Below, piece after piece: positions 24,876-33,117 of a stretch of DNA of 33,681 bases. Under the pieces are notes generated by a model. It had not been told where the DNA came from and searched no databases. It worked only from the letters and a program-made list of their open reading frames with translations. This stretch comes from Chloroflexota bacterium (GTDB lineage Bacteria > Chloroflexota > Dormibacteria > Dormibacterales > Dormibacteraceae), in the NCBI GenBank assembly GCA_005880315.1, contig VBHB01000066.1, forward strand, positions 1 to 33,681, written 5' to 3'. Each line of letters begins with the position of its first letter. Within the stretch, counting starts at the first letter, position 1. Made by a program: the position numbers and the translations under genes.

Positions 24876-27362
24876 TTGACTGACGAAATCGGCGGAACTG
24901 TTGTGATGCGAAGCCTCCAGGAGGAGATGCAGACCTCCTACATGGAGTACGCGATGTCCGTCATCATCTCCCGGGCCCTGCCCGAGGTGCGTGATGGTTT
25001 GAAGCCGGTGCAACGCCGGATCCTTTACGCAATGCAACGCGCCGGAGCCACATCCGCAAGCCGGCATCGCAAGTGCGCAGCGTTCGTCGGCGACGTGCTG
25101 AAGCTCTATCACCCGCACAGTAACGACGCGGTCTATGACGCACTCGTCAGGATGGCCCAGCCCTTCTCACTTCGCTATCCGCTCATCGACGGCCAGGGCA
25201 ACTTCGGCAGCGTCGACGGCGATCCGCCGGCGGCCATGCGCTACACCGAGGCGAGGCTCTCCGCCATCACGGCCGAGCTGATGGCGGACATCGACAAGGA
25301 AACCGTGGATATGGTCCCGAACTACGACGGGTCTGAAGAGGAGCCGTCAGTTCTGCCATCGCGCCTCCCGAATCTGCTCGTGAACGGCGCCACGGGTATC
25401 GCGGTCGGCATGACCACCAACATTCCCCCGCACAACCTCCGCGAGATCGCGGGCGGCATCAAGCACCTGGTCGACAACCCCGAGGCCACCGGCGAAGATC
25501 TCCTGGGGTTCATCAAGGGCCCGGACTTCCCCACCGGCGGCCTGATCATGGGCACGGCCGGAATCAAAGCCGCGTACTCCACCGGACACGGCCGCATCAT
25601 CGTCCGTGCCCGCCACACCTTCGAGCAGGCGCCCAATGGGCGCGAGCGAATCATCATCGACGAGCTGCCTTACGCCGTTAACAAGGCGGCGCTGGTGGCC
25701 AAGATCGCCGAGCTCGTCTCAGAGCGAAGGCTCGAGGGAATCGCGGACCTTCGCGACGAATCTGACAGACAGGGCATGCGCATCGTCATCGAGCTCAAGC
25801 GCGAGGCGCAAGTGTTCGCGGTCCTCAACAACCTATACAAGCACACTTCCCTGCAGCAGACGTTCGGCGTGATCATGCTCGCCATCGTCGAGGGTCGTCC
25901 AGTCGTGCTGAGCCTGAAGCAAGCGCTGCAGCTGTTCATCGATCACCGCCGCGACGTCATCCTGCGCCGCACCCGTTTCGACCTCGAGAAGGCCCAGGAA
26001 CGCGCGCACATCCTCGAGGGTCTGAAGATCTGCCTTGACCACCTGGACGAGGTGATCAAGACGATTCGAGCGGCGGCCGACACCGAGGTCGCCGCGACTC
26101 AGCTACAAACCCGGTTCGGACTTTCTGAACGGCAGGCGAGGGCGGTGCTCGCTCTCACACTCGGCCGCCTGACCAGGCTCGAGCGGGGCAAGATCGATGA
26201 GGAGTACGAGCAGGTCATCAAGACCATCGCCTACCTGGAGAGCATCCTCGCCAGCGACCAGAAGGTCCGCATGCTCATCAAGGAGGAGACGGACGACGTC
26301 GTCAAGAAGTATGGCGACGATCGCCGCACCGAGATCACCGACCAGGAGCCGAACGAGCTGTCGGCCGAGGACCTCGTGCCCAAAGAAGAGGTCGTGGTCA
26401 CGCTCACGCACCGGGGCTATGTGAAGCGCCAGCCTCTGCGCGTCTTCCGCGCCCAGAAGCGGGGGGGTGTGGGTTTGAAGGGTGCGCGTCCGACCGCGGG
26501 GAGCGAAGCCCCCAGCGGCACACGTGAGGAGGATTACGCGGAGCACCTGCTGACCACTCACACCCACGCGTCGATGCTGTTCTTCACGCAAAGCGGGCGC
26601 GTGTTTCAGCTGCGCGTGCACGAAGTGCCTGAGCGCGAGCGGCAGGCAAAGGGCGTTCCGGTCAACAACCTCATCGACATCGGACCGAACGAGCGCATCA
26701 GCGCGGTGTTCGTGCGTCCGGAGTCGGAGACTGAGGCGCGCTACATGCTGATGACGACCAGAAACGGATATATAAAGAAGACGGCGCTCGCCGAGTACGC
26801 CAATGTGCGCCGCAACGGCCTCATCGCCATCAACCTGCAGGAGGGCGACGAGCTGAACTGGGTCACGCCGACTACAGGCTCCGATGGGATTCTCATCGCT
26901 ACGGCGCTTGGCAAAGCGATCCGATTCGGCGAAAAGGAAGTCCGCGCTATGGGTCGCGACACGCAAGGCGTGATCGGCATCAAGCTGGGCAAGGGCGACA
27001 CCGTGGTGGGCGCCGCGACGGCGACCCCTGGCGGCGATCTTCTCGTGGTCACCGAGCGCGGTTATGGCAAGCGCACGCCGGTGGACGAGTATCCCATGCA
27101 TCACCGCGCCGGCCAGGGCGTGTTCACGCTCAAGGTGACCGACCGGGTCGGCAAGCTTGCCGCAATGCGGGTGGTCAACGATCCCGAGGAGGAGGTGCTG
27201 ATCATCAGCGCGAGCGGCATGGTCCTGCGCACGCAGGTCGGGGCCATCTCCCGAATCGGCCGGCAGACACAGGGCGTCATTGTCATTCGGGTGCCTCCCG
27301 ACGACCAGGTGGTCGCCATCGCGCCTGTGGCCGCGATCGAAGAGGGCGACACCAAAGAGTGA
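24876..27362 (+). CDS. gyrA: DNA gyrase subunit A with unusual quinolone-region residues
   Basis: Breakage-reunion subunit of gyrase. 828 aa. Winged-helix and tower domains are normal: [27 protein letters not shown], catalytic Tyr123 in [25 protein letters not shown]. The C-terminal wrapping domain carries the gyrase-specific GyrA box QKRGGVG, followed by a short insertion rich in Ala/Gly/Ser. The quinolone-determining helix reads [13 protein letters not shown], where families normally have HPHGDSAVYDA. The residues equivalent to E. coli Gly81, Asp82 and Ser83 are thus Ser, Asn and Asp, while Asp87 is retained. Just upstream, the usual KSAR-x-VG reads KCAAFVG. TTG 24876 is preceded by AGGA at good spacing, 1 nt after the fabF stop. 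Confidence 0.96.
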   Translation: MTDEIGGTVVMRSLQEEMQTSYMEYAMSVIISRALPEVRDGLKPVQRRILYAMQRAGATSASRHRKCAAFVGDVLKLYHPHSNDAVYDALVRMAQPFSLRYPLIDGQGNFGSVDGDPPAAMRYTEARLSAITAELMADIDKETVDMVPNYDGSEEEPSVLPSRLPNLLVNGATGIAVGMTTNIPPHNLREIAGGIKHLVDNPEATGEDLLGFIKGPDFPTGGLIMGTAGIKAAYSTGHGRIIVRARHTFEQAPNGRERIIIDELPYAVNKAALVAKIAELVSERRLEGIADLRDESDRQGMRIVIELKREAQVFAVLNNLYKHTSLQQTFGVIMLAIVEGRPVVLSLKQALQLFIDHRRDVILRRTRFDLEKAQERAHILEGLKICLDHLDEVIKTIRAAADTEVAATQLQTRFGLSERQARAVLALTLGRLTRLERGKIDEEYEQVIKTIAYLESILASDQKVRMLIKEETDDVVKKYGDDRRTEITDQEPNELSAEDLVPKEEVVVTLTHRGYVKRQPLRVFRAQKRGGVGLKGARPTAGSEAPSGTREEDYAEHLLTTHTHASMLFFTQSGRVFQLRVHEVPERERQAKGVPVNNLIDIGPNERISAVFVRPESETEARYMLMTTRNGYIKKTALAEYANVRRNGLIAINLQEGDELNWVTPTTGSDGILIATALGKAIRFGEKEVRAMGRDTQGVIGIKLGKGDTVVGAATATPGGDLLVVTERGYGKRTPVDEYPMHHRAGQGVFTLKVTDRVGKLAAMRVVNDPEEEVLIISASGMVLRTQVGAISRIGRQTQGVIVIRVPPDDQVVAIAPVAAIEEGDTKE

Positions 27363-27670
27363 CCGACGCGACGATGGCGCTGCTCGGCACGATCGGCGTC
27401 GGGCTGCTCGCTGTCGGTGCGGTCGCCATCCTCATCGAGATTGCTTTGGCGGCCGTTTGGGGCTTACGGATGGGTCGGCGCATGCGGGTTCTCACCGCCT
27501 ACATCGAGACCGAACGGTCTGACATCCAGGCTGACCTGGATCGCCTCAAGCTCGCCATCGAGGAAACCAAGCGGCTTTGGCGGCCCTACCGGCGCATCCT
27601 GCGCTGGCTTCGTCACCCGCTCGTCCTTGCTTTGCTGGGTTCATACCGGCGCCGGATGGCGGCGAGGTGA
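27359..27670 (+). CDS. Small single-pass membrane protein, uncharacterised
   Basis: 103 aa, not recognised. It has one N-terminal hydrophobic segment ([25 protein letters not shown]), then a basic amphipathic helical region ([21 protein letters not shown]) and a very basic C-terminus ([22 protein letters not shown]). GTG 27359 overlaps the gyrA stop (GTGA), and its own stop overlaps the following kinase start (GTGA), so three genes are translationally chained. Because the kinase has no membrane domain, this protein could anchor it or sense for it; that is inference from coupling only. Confidence 0.72.
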   Translation: MTDATMALLGTIGVGLLAVGAVAILIEIALAAVWGLRMGRRMRVLTAYIETERSDIQADLDRLKLAIEETKRLWRPYRRILRWLRHPLVLALLGSYRRRMAAR

Positions 27671-28341
27671 GCGAGTTGAAGGAGGTGAAGCCGGCTTCGA
27701 CCGCTCGCACGGCCGCGAGGCAGGCAGCCGAGGAGGCGGTCGACCGTGAGCGGTCTCGCATCGCGCGCGAGCTGCATGACGGGATCGCGACCGATCTCGC
27801 GGCGGCGATCTCTCTGTTCAAGACCTACATGGAGGCCAATCCGAAGTTCGGCAAGGCGGGCAGCTCGGATGAGCTGCTGGGCAACGTGTTCGGCATCCTC
27901 GAGCGCATGCTCAAGCAGGTGCGCGAAACGCTGGCCGAGCTGCGCCCGCGGCCGATTGGGCCAGAAGGTTTGATGGGCGACCTCCGCGTGCAGGCGGATG
28001 AGTTCGCTCGCCTGTACTCCATTCGCGTCGAGATCTCCAGCAACGGGACCGAGGACATGCTCCCGCCTCAGCAGCGCGAGGTGGTGTACCAGGTCGTGCG
28101 CGAGGCGCTCACCAATGTGAGGCGCCATTCCGGGTCATCGATCTGCCGCGTGAAGATGGCCTTCGCGGCCCGCCCCTTCATGATCGAGGTCGCCGACGAA
28201 GGCCGCGGCTTCACCTCGAATCCGTCGGGCGGCTACGGGCTAGTGGGCATGAGGGAGCGGGCGGCCGGCATCGGCGGCCGGCTGGAGGTCGTCAGCACCG
28301 AGGGCCGGGGCACGACTGTGTTTCTGTTCGGCCCGACCTAG
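27667..28341 (+). CDS. Soluble NarL-type sensor histidine kinase (HisKA_3)
   Basis: Cytosolic two-component kinase of 224 aa. The dimerisation/phosphoacceptor helix is RSRIARELHDGIATDLAAAIS, with phospho-acceptor His37 followed by the DG typical of HisKA_3. The HATPase domain has an N-box VREALTNVRRHSGS, G1 DEGRGF and G2 GGYGLVGMRERAAGIGGRL. There is no sensory or membrane domain before the H-box, only a 25-residue Ala/Arg helix. GTG 27667 overlaps the preceding membrane gene by 4 nt. HisKA_3 kinases normally phosphorylate NarL/LuxR-type regulators. None with a receiver is adjacent, only a GAF-HTH protein (convergent) and an OmpR-type regulator further on. Confidence 0.92.
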   Translation: MSELKEVKPASTARTAARQAAEEAVDRERSRIARELHDGIATDLAAAISLFKTYMEANPKFGKAGSSDELLGNVFGILERMLKQVRETLAELRPRPIGPEGLMGDLRVQADEFARLYSIRVEISSNGTEDMLPPQQREVVYQVVREALTNVRRHSGSSICRVKMAFAARPFMIEVADEGRGFTSNPSGGYGLVGMRERAAGIGGRLEVVSTEGRGTTVFLFGPT

Positions 28342-28377
28342 GAGCTGCGGTTTCTACCAGGTCACAGCCGCAGCTCC
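28341..28377. terminator. Inverted repeat between convergent genes, candidate bidirectional terminator
   Basis: GGAGCTGCGG (28341-28350) and CCGCAGCTCC (28368-28377) are perfect 10-bp complements with a 17-nt loop. The left arm begins at the last base of the kinase stop codon; the right arm encodes the last residues of the opposing gene. There is no T-tract on either side, so it would be a non-classical terminator. Confidence 0.45.
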
Positions 28378-29000
28378 CGACCCCTCACAGGCAGCTCCGG
28401 AAACGCCAGTCCCACCTCGATGCTGACGATTCTCAGCTTGCGCGTCACCTCATCCGCCAGCACTCGCGCGCGACGCTCTGAAACCTTCATCGCCCGCGCG
28501 ATCTCCGGCTCGGACAGGCCGTAGCTGAGCAGCTGCGCGACCTCGTGCTCGGTTTCATTCAGTCGCCCTAGCGGGCGGCGCAGCGCCGCCACCATCGGCG
28601 CGAGTGTGATGCCGAGGCTGCCGGCGTAATGAACGTCGGCGTCCGTGTACCAGTGGTCGCGGCGGCATCCGACCGTGAGCAGTCCGATCGGCCTCTGGCC
28701 GATCTCGCCGACCGGGGCATACAACACGGCCGGCCAATCCAGCTCCCAGTCGTAACCGTTGGATGGGTTCGGGTTCTCGATCACCGAGTTCACGACGACC
28801 GGCCTCTTCTCATAAAGCGCCCGGCGCGAAAGGGGAGCGAGCGGGCGGCCCTGAAGGAGGCGCGGTGTGATCTCAGAAGCGGCTATCGGCTGCAACGATC
28901 CGCCACGCAAATAGCCCAGAACCCAACGGTCGTGACAGAGAGCGTCTAGGGCCAGTCCCAGCCGGCGCCTGGCTTCTTGGAGGTCTGGAAGCTGGCCCAT
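28362..29000 (-). CDS. GAF-domain regulator with LuxR-like C-terminal HTH
   Basis: 212 aa. Residues about 10-140 resemble a GAF sensor domain (ALCHDRWVLGYLRGGSLQPI, RRALYEKRPVVVNSV, WPAVLYAPVGEIGQRPIGLL, followed by YTDADVHYAGSLG). Residues 148-200 resemble a GerE/LuxR HTH (LNETEHEVAQLLSYGLSEPE then IARAMKVSERRARVLADEVT). The recognition helix has SERRARVLADE instead of the usual S-x-x-TVK-x-H, so DNA specificity is likely unusual. No receiver domain. It converges on the kinase gene and is divergent from the OmpR-type regulator, with an 80-bp shared promoter spacer. Could be a ligand-responsive transcription factor in the same circuit. Confidence 0.75.
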   Translation of the reverse strand: MGQLPDLQEARRRLGLALDALCHDRWVLGYLRGGSLQPIAASEITPRLLQGRPLAPLSRRALYEKRPVVVNSVIENPNPSNGYDWELDWPAVLYAPVGEIGQRPIGLLTVGCRRDHWYTDADVHYAGSLGITLAPMVAALRRPLGRLNETEHEVAQLLSYGLSEPEIARAMKVSERRARVLADEVTRKLRIVSIEVGLAFPELPVRGRELRL

Positions 29001-29080
29001 GCGCCAAGTCTGTCGGCGCCTGCCGGATCCAGCCTCACCGGCGGATCAGCAATTCCTCAAGAAAGGCTGAACTATCGATA

Positions 29081-29779
29081 ATGGCGGCGGGGATGGGCGG
29101 CTTGACCGCGAAACTGCTTGTCGTGGACGACGAGCCTCGTATGGCGGAGCTGACCGCCGAGGTGCTGCGTCGCGCCGGCTACACGGTCGAGGTGGCCGGC
29201 AACGGAACTGAGGCGCTGGCAAGCGCCAGGTCGAACGCGCCAGACCTGATGCTTCTCGACTATGAGCTGCCCGACATGCAGGCGCCTGAAGTCCTCGATG
29301 CGCTGCGGTCGGGCGCAGATCGTGTTGCGTTTCCGGTGATCATCTTCACCGGCGCGCGCCATTCGCCCGGCGATCAGGTGCTGGGGTTCGAACGCGGCGC
29401 GATGGACTACATCGCCAAAGGAACTGACCGTCAGGTCCTGCTGGCACGCGTTCGTGGAGCGCTGCGTGAGCGCGCGTCGTCGCAACGAATCCTGGTGCGC
29501 GGTCGCTTGCGCATCGATTCGGCGAGGGGCCAAGTGTTTCTCGAATCGAAATTGCTGAAGATCGAACGCCGGCCAATGCTGATGCTGGAGATGCTCGCGG
29601 CGCGTGAGGGCGAGGTGGTCACTCGCGCTGAGCTCCTCGAGCACGTGTGGGGCAACAGCTATAAAGGCTTCGAGCACAGCGTCGAGCAAGCCGTTTACGA
29701 GTTGCGGCGCGCGCTCAAGGAATCCGGTTGGATCGAGACTGTTCGTGGCATCGGGTATCGGTTCGTCACCCAAGCCTGA
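29081..29779 (+). CDS. OmpR/PhoB-family response regulator
   Basis: DNA-binding response regulator of 232 aa. The receiver has acidic pair LLVVDDEP (16-17), phospho-acceptor Asp60 in LMLLDYELPD, Thr90 in IIFTGARH and Lys112 in YIAKGTD. The C-terminal winged helix has LTRAEL-type helix VVTRAELLEHVWGN, then VEQAVYELRRALKESGWIET and VRGIGYRFV. Start ATG 29081. A GATAAT at 29077-29082 overlaps this start, so ATG 29093 (GGLTAKLLVVDDEP) is a real alternative and would then be nearly leaderless. A GTG-started receiver protein overlaps its 3' end. No cognate kinase of matching (HisKA) type is adjacent. Confidence 0.93.
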   Translation: MAAGMGGLTAKLLVVDDEPRMAELTAEVLRRAGYTVEVAGNGTEALASARSNAPDLMLLDYELPDMQAPEVLDALRSGADRVAFPVIIFTGARHSPGDQVLGFERGAMDYIAKGTDRQVLLARVRGALRERASSQRILVRGRLRIDSARGQVFLESKLLKIERRPMLMLEMLAAREGEVVTRAELLEHVWGNSYKGFEHSVEQAVYELRRALKESGWIETVRGIGYRFVTQA

Positions 29780-30278
29780 GCTGGCGGCGGCACTGCACCG
29801 CCTGCGATCCACGCTTGCCCGGCTCAAGGCTGAGCTCGAGCTGGCGATTGCGGATGGTGGCGCGCTGCCGCCAACGCGCCTTCTCGAAGACGTCCGTGAA
29901 GCGCTGGCTCACCTGACCGAGGTTGAAGATGCGAGCCATCTTCGCGGGGCTGTATTGGTGGTTGACGACGATGCACGGCTCGCCGACATCACTGCACGCG
30001 GCCTGCGGCGTTTGGGTTTCGACGCGGACTTTGCAGTTGCTCCGCGGGCCATGCGTGCCGGCGAGGTGCTCGTTTTCGATCTCAGCCTGGTCGGCGCCCT
30101 GGACGCCACGGCTTACGAGCGGGTCCAGGCGACTCGGCCGATCGTCGTCACGGGTGCCACGGACCCCGCATCGCGCGCTCTCGCCGCGAACCTCGATGCC
30201 AGCGACTACTTCGTCAAACCCGTCGAGCTGGAGGAACTGGCTGCGGCGATCACCCGCCGGATGTCGGAGGCGCAATAG
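29745..30278 (+). CDS. Stand-alone receiver-domain protein with N-terminal helical region
   Basis: 177 aa from GTG 29745, which overlaps the OmpR-type regulator by 35 nt in another frame. Residues 10-60 are helical and Leu-rich (PELAAALHRLRSTLARLKAE, then TRLLEDVREALAHLTEVED), possibly a coiled coil. Residues 68-177 form a receiver: VLVVDDDARL, phospho-acceptor Asp112 in VFDLSLVG, Thr136 in IVVTGATD and Lys158 in YFVKPVELEEL. All catalytic positions are present but the domain is short between beta-3 and alpha-4. No output domain. It probably acts as a phosphate sink or relay partner of the adjacent regulator; this is inference. The exact start is uncertain. Confidence 0.8.
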   Translation: MASGIGSSPKPELAAALHRLRSTLARLKAELELAIADGGALPPTRLLEDVREALAHLTEVEDASHLRGAVLVVDDDARLADITARGLRRLGFDADFAVAPRAMRAGEVLVFDLSLVGALDATAYERVQATRPIVVTGATDPASRALAANLDASDYFVKPVELEELAAAITRRMSEAQ

Positions 30279-30282
30279 GCAG

Positions 30283-30307
30283 CCCTCTCCCTTTGTGGGG
30301 GAGAGGG
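30283..30307 (+). terminator. CCCTCTCCC/GGGAGAGGG hairpin
   Basis: CCCTCTCCC (30283-30291) and GGGAGAGGG (30299-30307) form a perfect 9-bp stem with a 7-nt loop, 4 nt after the receiver-gene stop. No T-tract follows. Similar palindromes are dispersed in many GC-rich genomes between genes, so this may be either a terminator or a repeated extragenic palindrome. Confidence 0.5.
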
Positions 30308-30457
30308 GTGGCGGGTAATCACCACGTCACGGAACTTGAAACGCCGGGCGTTGCCAGATCGGTCCCTTTTTGAATCTCAATACTCTGCATGGTGCAGGCG
30401 TTTTGATCTTCGTGGGCACCGATGCGATGAATATGACCACCGCTCGAACCAGCCACG

Positions 30458-32566
30458 ATGGGCGAGATCGAACCGGCTCGTAGCCGAACCGGCACTCAGC
30501 CGCCGGCTCCGGCGGCGCCCAATAGGACCCGACGACAACTCCGGCTGAGGCCCGGCTGGCTCTCTCGTGTCGTCGTCGTGCTCGCAGTGGCGGTGCCGAT
30601 GCTGACGGTCTCGTCGCAGATGGTCGTCGGCCTTGCGGCGCAGCTGCCAGACGTGTCCGGTCTCGCCAACGACCTTCCCGCGGACACCGTGATCTACGCC
30701 AGTGATAACAGGCAGCTCGCCGATCTACATCCGCGCGGATACCAGCACTACTACGAACCTCTCTCGGGGATGGGCACTTACATGCCCGACGCCGTTGTTG
30801 CCGTCGAAGATCGCAACTTCTACCAGGAGCCTGGGGTCGACCCGAGCGGCATCGCCCGGGCGGCGTTTGTCGATTTGAAGGCAGGCAACGGCGTTGAAGG
30901 TGCATCCACCATCACGCAGCAGCTGGTGAAGGTCCGCCTGCTCGGATCCGATCCGACGATTCAACGCAAGGCGACTGAAGCGCTGCTGTCATTCGCCGTC
31001 GAGCATCGCTACTCGAAGTCGCAGATTCTCGAGATGTACCTCAACAGCGTCTCGTTTGGAAATAGTGCTGTGGGAGCCGAGGCGGCGTCGCAGATCTATT
31101 TCAAGAAGAAGACAAGCGAGCTCGATCTGGCCCAGGCATCGATGCTTGCGGGCCTGATCCGCGGCCCAAGCCTCTACAACCCATTCCAGAACTGGAAGAG
31201 CGCCAGGGAGCGGCAGCACCAGGTGCTCGACGCGATGGTGAGCGCGGGCAAGATTACTCAGGCTCAGGCCGACAGGGCGTTCAAGGAGGACTTGAGCCCG
31301 CCGGCGCACATGTTCACGCCCGTCAACAATGTCATCGCACCCGGGTTCGTGAACTACGTGACCGGCCAACTGATCCAGAAATATGGAAAGTCCGCTACCT
31401 ACGGTGGCGGCCTCAAGGTCTACACGACTCTCAATGTCCATCTGGAGCAGATTGGACAGGACGCCATCTCCGGCACACAGGCCAACCTGGCGTGGCGCAA
31501 CGTGCAGCAGGGGGCGTTGGTGGCGATCGATCCAACTTCGGGGGCGATCATCGCCATGGTGTCCTCCGCCAACCCGAACGCCAATGGCGGCCAGTACAAC
31601 CTCGCCGTGTGGCCGCCACGCAACCCGGGTTCGTCCATGAAGATCTACACGTACACGGCCGCGATCAACAGCGGCAAAGTCACCATGACCACGCCTATCA
31701 CCGACGATCCGTTTCGTTACGTGGACCCCGACACAGGCGCGGTCTATTCGCCTCAAAACTACGACGGCACCTACCACGGCACCTGCCAGGTGCAGGAGTG
31801 CATCGGCAATTCGTTGAACATCCCCGCGGTCAAGGTTGAGCTTGGCGTGGGAGTGCCGACCGTCGTCGACACGGCGCGATCCATGGGCGCACCACCGTGG
31901 CAGCCCCATCAGGACGGGTCGTACACGAACAACGATCCGATCAACAGCTTCGGCCCGTCCTTGACCCTCGGCGGCTACGGCGAGACCCCGCTGCAGATGG
32001 CGACTGGCGCTTCAGTTCTAGCCTCGCAGGGCGTGCTGCACGAACCGTTCGCGATATCGCGTGTCAACGACCGGAGCGGCAAGACGATCTATACCCATCT
32101 GGACACCGCGAAGCAGGTCGTCGATCCGAAGGTCGCCTTCATCATGGCCACCATGTTGTCGAAGGACGAGAACAGGTCGATGATCTTCGGCTTGAACTCC
32201 GACCTCAACGTTCGCGGATACAACGTTGCCGTCAAGACGGGCACCTCGGACAGCTTCGCCGACGCCTGGACCGTAGGCTTCACGCCGCGGATTGCGGTGG
32301 CTGTCTGGATGGGAAACCCAGACTGGCGCGTGAAGATGACTCAGGGATCGGACAGCTACGTCGTGGCGGTGCCGGCGTGGCACAGTTTTCTAGAGCAGGC
32401 CCTGCCGCTACTCGGACCGGACACCTGGTACAGCCCGCCACCCGGTTTGGTCTACGCATTCGGTAACTACTACCTGCCCGGGACCGTGCCGACACAAGCC
32501 CCGCTTCCTTCAATTCCGCCATTGGGCCCGACCGGCGGAGGACACAAACACAAAGGTCATCACTGA
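30458..32566 (+). CDS. Class A penicillin-binding protein (bifunctional transglycosylase/transpeptidase)
   Basis: Peptidoglycan synthase, 702 aa. It has a short cytosolic Pro/Arg-rich tail and one TM (about 36-58). The GT51 glycosyltransferase domain has VEDRNFYQEPGVDPSGIARA, GASTITQQLVK and ILEMYLNSVSFGN; the catalytic Glu-Asp is present, but the His common in ED-x4-H is Glu. The transpeptidase domain has SSMK in NPGSSMKIYTYTAA (nucleophile Ser), SLN in IGNSLNIPAV, and KTG in AVKTGTSDSFADAW. The C-terminus is Pro-rich and ends with Gly/His/Lys (HKHKGHH). ATG 30458 is used. About 180 bp upstream contains the CCCTCTCCC hairpin but no promoter I can assign. Complete and probably active. Confidence 0.96.
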   Translation: MGEIEPARSRTGTQPPAPAAPNRTRRQLRLRPGWLSRVVVVLAVAVPMLTVSSQMVVGLAAQLPDVSGLANDLPADTVIYASDNRQLADLHPRGYQHYYEPLSGMGTYMPDAVVAVEDRNFYQEPGVDPSGIARAAFVDLKAGNGVEGASTITQQLVKVRLLGSDPTIQRKATEALLSFAVEHRYSKSQILEMYLNSVSFGNSAVGAEAASQIYFKKKTSELDLAQASMLAGLIRGPSLYNPFQNWKSARERQHQVLDAMVSAGKITQAQADRAFKEDLSPPAHMFTPVNNVIAPGFVNYVTGQLIQKYGKSATYGGGLKVYTTLNVHLEQIGQDAISGTQANLAWRNVQQGALVAIDPTSGAIIAMVSSANPNANGGQYNLAVWPPRNPGSSMKIYTYTAAINSGKVTMTTPITDDPFRYVDPDTGAVYSPQNYDGTYHGTCQVQECIGNSLNIPAVKVELGVGVPTVVDTARSMGAPPWQPHQDGSYTNNDPINSFGPSLTLGGYGETPLQMATGASVLASQGVLHEPFAISRVNDRSGKTIYTHLDTAKQVVDPKVAFIMATMLSKDENRSMIFGLNSDLNVRGYNVAVKTGTSDSFADAWTVGFTPRIAVAVWMGNPDWRVKMTQGSDSYVVAVPAWHSFLEQALPLLGPDTWYSPPPGLVYAFGNYYLPGTVPTQAPLPSIPPLGPTGGGHKHKGHH

Positions 32567-32588
32567 CGGCTAACCTTTTCCCTCAGCC

Positions 32589-33095
32589 ATGAGCGTGGCT
32601 TTGATCTTCGAGGGCTGGCAGAAGACCCAGGCGCATCTGGTCCATCGCCTGCCTCAGCTTGGACCGCGAGAACTGCAGTTGAGTGCGTCACCTGACGGGT
32701 GGCCGATCTGGGCGATTGTGAGCCACATCGCCGGCGCTCGCGTCTATTGGCTATGCGGGGTCCTCAAGGAGGCCGGCGCTGATAAAACGCCGTTTCCAGA
32801 TCCTCTCGATGGCGAGGGTTGGGAGGATCACCTGGACGTCCCCCGCGGGCCCGACGAGCTCATGTTCGCAATCGAGAGCTCGTGGCGCATCGTTGAGTCA
32901 TGCTTGGAGCGCTGGACGCCGGAGATGCTCGGCGAGACATTTACTCGCGATCGCGCCGGGCAAATTCAACGGCACACTCGACAGTCAGTACTTACGCGGC
33001 TGGTCATGCACGACGCGTTTCACAGCGGCGAGGTATCGCTTCTCCTCGGAACCCACGGGCTGGCGTCGATGGATCCCTGGGAGCCGATCTCCTAG
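32589..33095 (+). CDS. DinB-family (DUF664-like) putative metal-dependent protein
   Basis: 168-aa four-helix-bundle protein of the DinB/YfiT superfamily. It begins ALIFEGWQKTQAHLVHRLPQ, has His46 in WAIVSHIAGARVYW, and the C-terminal metal-ligand region MHDAFHSGEVSLLLGTHGL with two more histidines, giving the three-His set expected for the fold. Family members include thiol transferases and many of unknown role; the substrate here is unknown. ATG 32589 is 22 nt after the PBP stop, so it may be cotranscribed. It converges with the kinase gene on the minus strand, 22 bp apart. Confidence 0.88.
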   Translation: MSVALIFEGWQKTQAHLVHRLPQLGPRELQLSASPDGWPIWAIVSHIAGARVYWLCGVLKEAGADKTPFPDPLDGEGWEDHLDVPRGPDELMFAIESSWRIVESCLERWTPEMLGETFTRDRAGQIQRHTRQSVLTRLVMHDAFHSGEVSLLLGTHGLASMDPWEPIS

Positions 33096-33117
33096 CGGGA
33101 GGCGCGTGCGAAAAGCG

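Noticed and set aside
30820-30860. Inactive glycosyltransferase in the PBP because the His of ED-x4-H is Glu
   Set aside because: The catalytic Glu and other GT51 motifs are intact and this His is not invariant across class A PBPs, so loss of activity is not supported.
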